Below are positions 45,036 to 55,434 of a stretch of 64,000 bases of DNA, one piece after another. Numbering within the stretch: the first letter of the stretch is position 1; every line of letters begins with the position of its first letter. Under the pieces are notes generated by a model. It did no database searches and was not told the DNA's origin. It saw nothing but the letters and a program-made list of their open reading frames with translations. Position numbers and translations under genes: made by a program. Origin of the DNA: Arachis hypogaea (taxonomy: Eukaryota; Streptophyta; Magnoliopsida; Fabales; Fabaceae); contig NC_092053.1 of the NCBI RefSeq assembly GCF_003086295.3, forward strand, positions 113,229,506-113,293,505, read 5' to 3'.

Positions 45036-45863
45036 ATATATCAATGAATTTCATCACTGGTCTCCCTTTATCTTATAGCTACTCTGATATCTTGGTGGTT
45101 GTTGACCGGTTGTCTAAATTTATGCATTTTATTCCACTTTCTTTGGATTTTACAGCTCCAAAAGTGACCGAAGCTTTTGTGAGAGAGGTAGTGAGCATTC
45201 ACAGTTTCTCTTATTCCATTGTTTGAATCGAGACAAAAATTTTCACGAGCAAATTCTAGGAATAGTATTGTGAAAATTAGGGAATTGTGCTGGCCAAGAG
45301 TTTCGCATACCACGGACAAATGGAGGTCCTTAACCGCTGCTTGAAAATGGTACTTACGCTATTACATGGAGGAGAATGCGAAAGACTAGTTTACTTTATT
45401 TTCGTAGTTACGCATAGTTACAACATCTCATACCACTCCATTATTGGCATGTCCCTGTTTAAGGCAGTCTTCGGCTAAGACCCTCCAACCTTTCTCAAGT
45501 ACGAACCCAGGTCTACTAACACACTGGCACTACAGGAACAGCTATTGCAGTGCTGGAATCTCTCAGAATGAATTTACAGAAGGAATAGCTGCAAATAAAA
45601 ATCCAGGCAGATTGAAAGCGGAGGAAGTTCGAGTTCAATATGGGTGATTTTATGTATATTAAGCTAAAATCGTACCGCCAAAATCCTTTGACCTTGTAGA
45701 AGAATAAAAAATTATCTGAAATATTTCAAACCATTTAAAATTATGGCACGTATTGGAAAGGTGGTCTACAAGTTGAAATTGTCCACCACAGCTAGGATCT
45801 ATCATGTTTTTCACATTTCTTTACTCAAGAAATGTACTAGCAATCCAAATCCTCCTACTATTG
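45036..45863 (+). pseudogene. Chromovirus integrase remnant, part 1
   Basis: In several frames with stops: ISMNFITGLPLS and DILVVVDRLSKFMHFIPL (core first Asp region), IFTSKF, MEVLNRCLK (Glu region), the YNISYHS block, DPPTFLKYEP and IGKVVYKLKLSTTARIYHVFHISLLKK (C-terminal domain). This order is that of Ty3/gypsy chromovirus integrases. The reading frame is badly decayed. Element F interrupts it at 45864 and it continues at 54438. Confidence 0.75.
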
Positions 45864-47131
45864 TGATGGTTCTAGTTGAACTTGAGAAGGGGGGTTGAAT
45901 CAAGTTAGCTTAAAACATAAAGTTTCAAACTTTGTTTTTGCTGTTGCTCGAGTTGCAGGAGATTCTTTGAAATTATCTCATATGCAGAACATTAAAAGAG
46001 CAGAGAAGAGGAGAAAGAGGCCAGCATGTATCCTGGTTCAGATTTTCAGTGCCATGAATCCTACGTCCAGTCTCTGCCACAAACCATGGTGGAATTTTCA
46101 CTATAATTCTCAGGTTACATACACCAATACTATTGAATTACTCCCTAATTCAACTAGTATCTACCCCTAAGCTTTCTTCACCAAACTTAGCAACCCCAAA
46201 GTGCTGTCTCAACTTGGAAGGGAAATCTAAACAGATTCAATCTCACCAAGTGCTAACCCAACTTGGCAAGGGGAACTAATCTTAGTTCACAAACCAAAAT
46301 TACATCAGAAATTAGTAGCTATTTTGCATCACTCTTGCCTTTTCTCTCTTGGCTTTTGAACCTCACATAATTGCCTTTTCAAAATAGAAAATAATGCAAG
46401 ACAGCCATAACAAAAAATCATAATTAAGCTTGAGTAGAAGAAAGAGATTCCAGCTCTGTGTTAGAGATGGTGCTCTAAGTGTGTGTGCTCTCTTCCTTGC
46501 CTTGAAACACTGAAATGAAGCTTGTTATATATCTTCAGCTTAGCTTCATTGTTGCTTCTTTCTTTTGCTTGTCCTTGCTGCCCGTTGGAGATGGCACAGC
46601 TAGCAAGCTATCCTTCTTCATCATGCTCCACTATCTCTGCTGTCCGAGGAGCTCAACTACTCCTGCTGTCCTTTGCTTGGCCTTCTTCCAAGGTATGCTC
46701 TTCTTTTTCATTGCTCCATTTCCCTACTGTTGCTGCTATATGCAAGTTTGTTTTTGCTCAACCATGATCCACAGCAGTGCTTTGCTGATGTCATTGGGTT
46801 AGTGGGTGTGCCCTTTGTGTCCTTGCTTGCTTTTACTGAATCATACCTGACCTTGCATGATACAGCTATCCTCATATTACTTTTAGCAAATATATATATA
46901 TATATATAATCATTTAACATGCTGAGCATTGCTATGAGGAATTGTTGGACTTGTTTACAATACTAAGAAACAATGTGAGTTGTTCTTCTATTTGCTTTGA
47001 TGGGCTGATGCAGCATGAATTAGGATACTTGGGCCTGCAACAATAAAAACACTCATCAAACAATATTGGGCTTTCAACCCATATGAATGTTTGTCAACAT
47101 TTATAAACCCAAAATCAAACTAGGCTTAACA
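45864..47131 (-). repeat. Element F 3' LTR
   Basis: Plus-strand start TGATGGTTCTAG, end GGCTTAACA. It contains an (AT)n run (46890-46908). Frames inside (45895-46170, 46515-46909) recur in the other LTR and are not genes. Confidence 0.87.
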
Positions 47132-47623
47132 ATCTCCCTCTTGATGACAAACATTTGAATGAGTTAAGAACACTTCCCTTTGATGACGTTTGCATTGTGA
47201 GTTGCTCCCCCTCAATGCTAGCATTACTCCCCCTTGATCATGGCTTATATCTTTACCTGGACAAAACTTAAAAACAGCCAAGACCAAGTATTTCCAAGCA
47301 ATATATCACAACAATAATGACACAGAGCAATTAACACTAGGCAGCATGATGCGCATTACTGGACAAAAAAATTAATTAGTACCACTAAGCATCAGTGTTC
47401 TTAGCTATCACTATTAACCCCTAAGCCAAAGCTAACATTCCCTTTCTTTTCTCCCCCCCCCCTTTTGTCATCAAGGGAGGAAAGGAAAAACTTGCACAAA
47501 ATTTGTTAGTGGCTTGTGCATATAGTGTAAGTAGCAGAGTAGTTAAGGTCTTTACAGTCATCCAAAATAAACAAACAAGTTCAAAAGTAAACTAAGTCAT
47601 AATCACAGATGAGATAAAATGAG

Positions 47624-48276
47624 CTAGGCATCAGAGTTGGATTCATCAGAGGTTCCATCGTCCTCCCCCTCATTGTCAGATGTTGTGAGGCCAACCTCAA
47701 CATCCTCCACAAAGTCCCTCAGAATGTGAATCCTTCCCTTGGTTTTCTTGAGAGCATTTTCCTCCAAAACTTGGTTCCTTTTGCGCTCAGCACCATGATG
47801 GAGAAGAAGGTCTGTCAGATTGATGAATTCTTCAAGCACATTCTTCATAATGAGGGTCATGACCTTGATTGTAGTGGAGGTGGAAGGGGGAATCAGAGGA
47901 TCCTCATCAACAGAGGGAACATCAGTGCTGTCATCAGTTCGGCGACGCCTGGGAGTTGTTTTCTTTACTGCACCATCCCTTTGATATATGAGTTACAATC
48001 TTTTGCAATTTCACCCCCAAAATCAACATTGTAATATTGAAAAATTTTTGTAAGAAACATGCCATAGGGTAAAGCATTTTTGGTACTGATACAAGCATGC
48101 ATATGTCTCACAAGCAAGTAAGCAAAAGAGATGGAAATTTTTGAAAGAAGTGCATACAAAACCAGTGTGTCACAGAATGATACACGTTGAAAAGATAAAA
48201 ATTCAAACTTTGAAAATCTTTTGAAAGTTACAGCTGTAACCTTCGTACGTTTGAAATAAGGATGAAAAGATAACAA
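47624..48276 (-). pseudogene. Element F third ORF (SIRE/Athila-type downstream protein) remnant
   Basis: Two overlapping-frame pieces. The upstream piece (48276-47965) has LPYGMFLTKIFQYYNVDF, a block typical of the extra protein encoded after pol in SIRE and Athila elements. The downstream piece (47860-47624) is acidic and ends DDGTSDESNSDA. A frameshift lies near 47960. The 47143-47623 stretch up to the polypurine tract has no gene. Confidence 0.5.
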
Positions 48277-48459
48277 AAATGAATTTGAAAATAAATTTAA
48301 ATGAGGCCCAAAATGAGTGAAATACTTGTTGCCAAAAAAAATTTAAAAATGCAACAATAAAATGGGCCCAATGAATTCAGTAAAGAGAGCCCATTTGTCG
48401 TGAACTGCTCCAGCACCTTGAGGTCCATCAATTAGTATGGTCAAATTTGAATCCATTAG

Positions 48460-49719
48460 CTTCATAGTGATTTAATGAAGTTTAATCATCATTCAGATTT
48501 GGCTGTTGAAAGCGCCACTATAGCCTGCTTCTTGCTAGACCAAACAATGAGAGATTTCCCAAGAAAGCAGCACATGCCACTTGTGCTTCTTCTATCAATT
48601 CGGTCCCCAGCAAAATCTGCATCACAGAAACCCACTAATTAAAATGAATCAGTCTTAGAAAACCATAAACCATAATCAGTGGTACCAAGCACATATCGGA
48701 TGATCCTCTTGACAGTTGAGAGGTGGGACTCCTTAGGCTTTGATTGAAACCTTGAGCAAACTCCAACACTTTGGAGGATATCAGGCCTTGAGGAGGTTAG
48801 ATACATTAAAGATCCAATCATCCCTCTGTAGCGTGTCTCATTAATATCTCTACCATGTTCATCCTTATCAAGCTTGATGTTAGGATGCATGGAGGTTCCC
48901 ATTTGCTTAGCACAGTCCAGCCCAAACTTCTTGACAAGTTCCTTTGCATATTTTTCTTGATGGATGAATATGCCTTCTACAGTTTGCTTGATTTGCAAGC
49001 CTAAAAAGAAATTGAGCTCTCCCATCATGCTCATATCAAATTCATTGGTCATAAGCTTAGCAAAATTTGCACACAAATCCTCATTGGTCATAAACTTGCA
49101 CAAGAATAAAATGATCATGATAATTTCTAATAAATAAAGTGGTGCCAGTGGCTCCTCTTTGAAAAATTTTTTTCAACAAAAATGAGCTAAGTCTCTCATA
49201 CCAAGCTCTAGGAGCTTGTCTCAAACCATATAAGGCCTTAGCTAGTTTGAAAACATGGTTAGGAAATGATTTATTTTCAAACCCAGGTGGTTGAGCCACA
49301 TAAACCTCTCTATCTATTATGCCATTGAGAAAAGCACACTTTACGTCTATTTGGAATAGCTTGAAGCCACAATGAGCTGCATAAGCAAGTAGCAATCTGA
49401 TGGCTTCCATTCTAGTTACAGGCACAAAGGACTCATCGAAGTCAATCCCTTCCTCTTGATCATATCCTTGAGCAACCAATCTAGCTTTGTTTCGGACTAT
49501 GGATCCATCTTCACCCAGTTTGTTTCTGAAAATCCATTTAGTGCCAGTAACTTTCTTTCCATTTGGGTAAGGCACCAATGACCAGACCTGATTTTTCTCA
49601 AACTGCTGCAATTCCTCCTTCATAGCTAACACCCAAGATGGATCAGCAAGAGCTTCTTGGATGTTTTGAGATTCAATCTTTGATAAAAGAGCTAAGTTGT
49701 TGGATTCAGCTCTTTTCAA
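48460..49719 (-). pseudogene. Element F reverse transcriptase and RNase H
   Basis: Ty1-copia reverse transcriptase: WVLAMKEELQQFEKNQVW, TKWIFRNK, RLVAQGYDQEEGIDF, FQIDVKCAFLNG, LYGLRQAPRAWYERL. At 49084-49097 the sequence jumps from LVQVY to TNEDLC, so the catalytic VDD loop is deleted. Then LNFFLGLQIKQ, YRGMIGSLMYLTSSRPDI, and RNase H FCDADFAGDRIDRRSTSG with KSEY (to about 48470). A stop at 48639 separates RT from RNase H. Enzymatically dead. Confidence 0.82.
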
Positions 49720-49800
49720 AGATGACCTTGTTGAAATACTTTTGGAGGGATCACCAATTATGAATTTCTTAGGATAATTTTAATTTCTCAGGATAATTTT

Positions 49801-51357
49801 TTAGAAACTTCCATTCCCTGGGCCTTCTGATTTGTGTTGAAGATCCAGGTTCCTCTTGATCAACAATAGCTTTTGCATCAGTGTTTTCAGCTGTGACAGG
49901 AGATAATTTCGAATTGTCTCCTGCAGAATTGAAATTTTCACAGCTAATAGGTATAACTTCATGAGAACTTGGATTTTGTGGAACTGGTTCAGTGTTCTTT
50001 GGTAATTCAGCTTCAAAACCTGGACTATCATCAATGCAAACACTGGAAACGTTGTTAGATTCACAGAAAGTGACATGCATAGTTTCCTTAAAAGTTTTGG
50101 AGTTTTTGTTATAGACTCTATAGGCCTTGCTATTTGTGGAATAACCAGAAAAATGCCTTCATGTGTTTTAGGATCAAATTTTTCTAAGTTTTCTTTGATA
50201 TTCAGAATGAAACACTTGCAGCCAAACACATGAAAATAACTAATATTGGGAAGATGCCCTTTCCAAAATTCATATGGGGTTTTCTTTAAAAACTTCCTAA
50301 TGATGGTTCTATTTAAAACATAGCAAGTTGTATTCACAGCTTCAGCCCATAAGAACTTGGAGATTTCATATTCACATAACATAGCTCTAGCCATTTCTTG
50401 TAAACTTCTATTTCTTCTCTCAACAACACCATTTTGTTGAGGTGTTCTTGGACAAGAGAAGTTATGTGATATGCCTTGTTCATCACAAAAAGATTCAAAG
50501 TATTGATTTTCAAATTCTTTACCATGATCACTTCTAATTGAAACAATTTTTGAACCTTTTTCATTTTGAATCTTTTTGCTGAACTTCTCAAAAATAGAAA
50601 AAGCCTCATGTTTATAAGCAAGAAAGAACACCCAACCAAATCTAGTATAGTCATCCACAATTACCATGCCATAACTCTTTTCTCCAAGACTTTGAGTTCT
50701 AGTAGGTCCAAACAGATCAAGATGCAACAACTCCAATGGTTTCTTAGTAGAGACATCTTCCTTGGGTATGAAAGAGGTTTTAATTTGTTTTTCCATTTGA
50801 CAAGCATCACAAATGATGTCCTTATCAAATTTTATATTAGGAAAACCTCTAACTAAGCCTCTCTTTACTAGCTTAGAGATTTGGAACATGCTAGCATGTC
50901 CTAACCTCTTATGCCACATCCATTTTTCAGATTCCATTGAAGAGAAACAAGTTACATTTTGAACTTTTAGATCATCTAGAGTGATACCATAAACATTGTC
51001 ACTTCTTTTGGCAACAAATAAAACATCCCCTATTTTCTCATTTATGACTCTACAATAAGATTTTCTAAAGGTTACAGCATATCCAAGATCACACAATTGA
51101 CTTATGCTCAATAGATTATACTTTAACCCATCAACTAAAAAGACACTATCAATGCAAGTTGAAAAATCTTTGCCAACCTTACCAATGGCAATTATTTTAC
51201 CTTTACCATTATCTCCAAAAGTGACAAATCCTCCATTATACTTGTTGAGTTTAATGAAGAAAGTATCCCTTCCGGTCATATGCCTTGAACATCCACTATC
51301 AAGATACCGCATGTCCATTTTCTTCTTGGATGCAAGGCAAACCTGCATGTTCTTCAA
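49801..51357 (-). pseudogene. Element F protease end, GAG-pre-integrase and integrase
   Basis: A 518-codon frame opens with YLDSGCSRHMTG (retropepsin DSG). It continues through CDLGYAVTF, WHKRLGHAS and CDACQMEKQ (HHCC finger) to the integrase core LDLFGPT, SIRSDHGKEF and PRTPQQNGVVERRNRS (D, D, E). The C-terminal part has HVFGCKCFIL. After about residue 395 the translation no longer resembles the family, indicating a frameshift; the alternative frame 50080-49769 (acidic linker) is the likely continuation. Confidence 0.85.
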
Positions 51358-51499
51358 CTAACCTTAGGTATCCAAATCCATTTGGATCCTTTGATGTGAA
51401 ATCTTCTTGGTTGCCCAAGAGCATTAAAATCATGAACAACTTTATATAATTTACTATCATTACCAAAAAACTTAAGAAAGATGAAACATTGAGGAGGAT

Positions 51500-53107
51500 C
51501 ATGACCATTTCTATTGCACTTGTAGCATTGATTCTTGCTTACTGATTTTTGAGGTTTGCTGAATCCTTTTGGTTTGAAAAGCTTGGAAGAGGAGGCTTCA
51601 GATTTTTTAAAGTTTTTTTGAAAACAGCCTTGTTTTCCTCTATGAATCCAAGTCCAAATTTTTCAGACCCAAACCTTTGACTAGCAAGTAGTTTGTTCAG
51701 ATTTTGAGAACCTTGAACAAACTTTGATAAGTCTTCATTCAAATTTTTTATTTGTTCATTCAGCTTTTTGTTTTCAGAAATCAAATCAGTGGAAGCAGTA
51801 ACTTCATGCTTGAGTTTGAATTTCTCTAATTCAGCTCGCAAGACAATGTTTTCTTCTTTTAAAAACTTTTCATTACTAGTTTCATTTGCCTTAACCTTTT
51901 TCAAAAGAAGATCATTTTCTGTCCTCAAAGCCTCATTTTCTTTCTTACATTTTGCATATTTATCCAAGAGTTTCTTAGAGTTTGCAGAAATGTATTTGAT
52001 AATGTAGTGCAGTTCATCAATAGATAAGTCAGAGAGATCTACCTCATCTTCATCATTATGATCTGCCATCAGACATAGTTGAGCTTCTTAATCTGAGCTC
52101 TCTGAGCTGGTGTCGTTCTCCAAGTCCTCCCATGTTGCCATCATCACCTTCTTTTTGTCTTTCTTGGATTTTTCGCCTTTCTTAAGTTGAGGGCAATCTG
52201 ACTTGAAGTGACCAGGTTCCTTGCAGTGATGGCATGTGAACTTGACTTGATCTTTCTTGACGTCTTTGGATGAAGAGCTTCCTTTGCCTTTGCTTTTGTA
52301 TCTCAGTAGTCTTCTCATTTTTCTTGCAAAGAGTACCATTTTTTCATCTGAGAAACTGTCATCAGATTCTTCTCCTTAGGCTGTCATTCTTGATTTTAGT
52401 GCTATGCTTTTCTTTTTGTCATCTTTGTCTTGAGACATGTGAGTGGTTTCATAAGCCAGCAGCTTGCCTCTCAGCTCATCATAGGTGATTTTGAACAAAT
52501 CATTCCTTTTAGAGATGGCTGTGCTTTTCACTTTCTATTTCTTAATAAGACTTCTCAGAATCTTCCTTACCAAGGTTTCTTCAAAGTAGTTTCTTCCCAT
52601 GGCGTCTGGATTATTGATGATTATTGAGAACCTTTCGAACATTTGATCGATGCTCTCATCCTCCTTCATACTGAACATTTCATACTCCTTCATCAGCATG
52701 TCAATTCTGGTTTCCCTCACTTGCTTAGTGCCTTCATGAGTGAGTCTGAGCTTGTCTCATATTTCTTTAGCCGTTTTGCACCTTGACACCTTTCTGAACT
52801 CTTCGAAACTGATTGCGCAGTGCATCAAGTTGATTGCTTTGGCATTGAGTTCAACCTTTTTCTTTTTTTCATCTGTCCATTCGCTGTCTTCCTTTGCCAC
52901 AACTTCTCCATCAGCATTCTGTTTAGTGGGAACATCTGGACTGTTGAGAATAATCTTCCAGATGTTGTAGTCGATCGACTGCACGAAGATTCTCATTCTC
53001 TCCTTCCAGTAAGAGCAGTTGCTGCCATTGAAGTAGGGAAGTCTATTATTAGACTGCCCTTCAGTGAGAGTGAAAGCCACAATGTTGGGACTCATGTTGT
53101 TGGCCAT
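51500..53107 (-). pseudogene. Element F gag
   Basis: Best start MANNMSPN at 53107. The frame has YFNGSNCSYWKERMRIFVQS (copia gag/UBN2 domain) up to a stop at 52757. It goes on as MLMKEYEMFSMKEDESIDQMFERF (52720-52535) and the zinc knuckle CHHCKEPGHFKSDC (52339-52088). Last comes a long Lys/Glu/Leu coiled-coil extension (52069-51539) typical of large SIRE-type gag proteins. All pieces are in one frame broken by several stops. A frameshift near 51360 leads into the protease. Confidence 0.8.
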
Positions 53108-53149
53108 GGATCTTTGCTCCAAGCTGTGAAGCTTGACTCCTTGAGACCT

Positions 53150-53163
53150 GGCTCTGGATACCA
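53150..53163 (-). other. Primer binding site of element F
   Basis: Minus strand TGGTATCCAGAGCC: the usual initiator-Met site TGGTATCAGAGC with one inserted C. Confidence 0.65.
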
Positions 53164-53165
53164 AT

Positions 53166-54432
53166 TGATGGTTCTAGTTGAACTTGAGAAGGGGGTTGAA
53201 TCAAGTTAGTTTAAAACTTAAAGTTTCAAACTCTGTTTTTGCTGTTGCTCGAGTTGTAAGAGATTATTTGAAATTATCTCATATGCAGAACATTAAAAGA
53301 GCAGAGAAGAGGAGAAAGAGGCCAGCATGTATTCTGGTTCGGATTCTCAGTGCCATGAATCCTACGTCCAGTCTCCACCATAAACCATGGTGGAATCTTC
53401 ACTATAATTCTCAGGTTACATACACCAATACTATTGAATTACTCCCTAATTCAACTAGTATCTACCCCTAAACTTTCTTCACCAAAGCTTAGCAACTCCA
53501 AAGTGCTGTCTCAACTTGGAAGGGGAATCTAAACAGATTTAATCTCACCAAGTGCTAACTCAACTTGGCAAGGAGAACTAATCTTAGTTCATAAACCCAA
53601 ATTACATCAGAAATCAGTGGCTATTTTGCATCACTCTTGCCTTTTCTCTCTTGGCTTTTGAACCTCACATAATTGCCTTTTCAAAGCAGAAAATAATGCA
53701 AGACAGCCATAACAAAAAATCAGAATTAAGCTTGAGTAGAAGAAAGAGATTCCAGCTCTGTGTTAGAGATGGTGCTCTGAGTGTGTGTGCTCTCTTCCTT
53801 GCCTTGAAACACTGGAATGAAGCTTGTTATATATCTTCAACTTGGCTTCATTGTTGCTTCTTTCTTTTGCTTGTCCTTGCTGCCCGTTGGAGCTGGCACA
53901 GCTAGCAAGCTGTCCTTCTTCATCATGCTCCACTATCTCTACTGTCCGAGGAGCTCGACCACTACTCCTGCTGTCCTTTGCTTGGCCTTCTTCTAAGACA
54001 TGCTCTTCTTTTTCATTTTGCTCCATTTTCCTGCTGCTGCTGCTATGTGAAAGTTTGTTTTTGCTCAACCATGATCCACAACAATGCTTTGCTAATGTCC
54101 TTGGGTTAGTGAGTGTGCCCTTTGTGTCCTTGCTTGTTTTTACAGAGCCACACCTGTCCTTGCATGATACAGCTGTCCTCATATTGCTTTTAGCAAATAT
54201 ATATATATAATCATTTAATATGCTGAACGTTGCTATGAAGAATTGTTGGACTTGTTTACAGCACTAAGAAACAATATGAACTGTTCTTCTATTTGCTGTG
54301 ATGGGCTGATGCAGCATGAATTAGGATACTTGGACCTGCAATAATAAAAACACTCATCAAACAATATTGAGCTTTCAACCCATATGAATGTTTGTCATCA
54401 TTTATAAACCCAAAATCAAACTAGACTTAACC
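53166..54432 (-). repeat. Element F 5' LTR
   Basis: Close copy of 45864-47131. Last base C instead of A. Confidence 0.87.
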
Positions 54433-54437
54433 CATTG

Positions 54438-54700
54438 CCACCCCAATGTTTACTAGAAGATTAAGGGTACAAACTCCAACCCCATTTGATACTGGGGCGA
54501 ATGGTCAAGAGACATAAAAGATGACAGGTAAAAGTCCTTATACAATGGCAACCCATAATAGCAGAAGAAGCTATTTGAGAACCGTATGAAATTTTTGAAG
54601 GTGCAATACTCTTCCTTTGACCTTGATGATAAAGTTATTTTTCACCAAGGAATGTAATGGTACAAGTAGAAGAAGCAAAACAGTTAAAAGAGGAGCTAGA
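54438..54700 (+). pseudogene. Chromovirus remnant, part 2 (chromodomain end)
   Basis: Continues from 45863. In one frame SSFDLDDKVIFHQG near 54610-54650 matches the tail of the chromodomain region of chromovirus integrases (FDLEDKV-like). Upstream frames are decayed. Confidence 0.5.
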
Positions 54701-55434
54701 GAGAGACACTCAAACGCAAGGAGCCTAACTAATTAGTGGAGAAGAACAACAAATAGTAAGGAAGGAACAAAGAGCAAGGTATTATGCAATGTGAATATTC
54801 TTCTCTATGTTATTTTCTTTCATTCTTTTCTGTATACTCTTTATCTGTGACTGAACTAACACCTAATTGTACAGGTGATCGAAAATTCTTGACTCTTATA
54901 CTTCTATTTTCTTCTTCTTATACTTACTATACGCTTATTCTTTCTTTTAAACTTGGTTACTGTTTTTATTACATATATTTTTTCTCATTTTCAATTTATT
55001 CTTCAAATTAGTTGTAACCCCTATCAGAATAAGAACAACGAATAACTTATTATTTACATCAATAAAAGTTTAGAATGTTTATTTGTGATGATAGAAACTA
55101 ATTTTGTACTAATAAAAAATATGTTTGTGTAATAAAAATATTAAAATATTAATTTTATTTATAAATAAAATTATCAGTATTTTAAATTTTTACGAATAAA
55201 AATGTATAATAATATTGTATTTATCTTCCGTGATACAAAATTAATTTCTTTCGATTATAAAAAAAATTTGCTGTTGTCAATTTTCATGAATAAAAACAAA
55301 AATTTATTCCAAGAAAAAGCACTAATTTGAGCAAGGTAAATAAGAAGGGTATCATTATACAATAGTCTATTACAATCATTTATACATATTACGTAATATA
55401 TGATATGTAAACTTGGGTTTAATTATTCCAGGTT
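54701..55434. other. Intergenic region downstream of the WIP gene
   Basis: AT-rich, no gene or RNA seen. The frame at 54784-55011 has no domain. The WIP 3' UTR and polyadenylation signals (e.g. AATAATTAAA on the minus strand, about 55419-55428) would lie at its right end. Confidence 0.45.

Larger units (their letters stand above)
45864..54432 (-). mobile_element. Element F: Ty1-copia LTR retrotransposon, SIRE-like
   Basis: LTRs 45864-47131 (3') and 53166-54432 (5'), each about 1.27 kb, flanked by TATTG (45859-45863) / CATTG (54433-54437), one mismatch. Minus orientation: initiator-Met-type primer site at 53150-53163 and polypurine tract AAGAGGGAGAT (47132-47142, minus). Gene order gag-protease-integrase-RT-RNase H is that of Ty1-copia. 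The long coiled-coil gag extension and a further ORF after RNase H suggest the SIRE/Maximus lineage. It is inserted in the chromovirus remnant. Confidence 0.88.

Noticed and set aside
53178..54210. Frames of 97-139 residues, also at 45895-46909
   Set aside because: Duplicated LTR sequence of element F on the non-transcribed strand or antisense; no domain.
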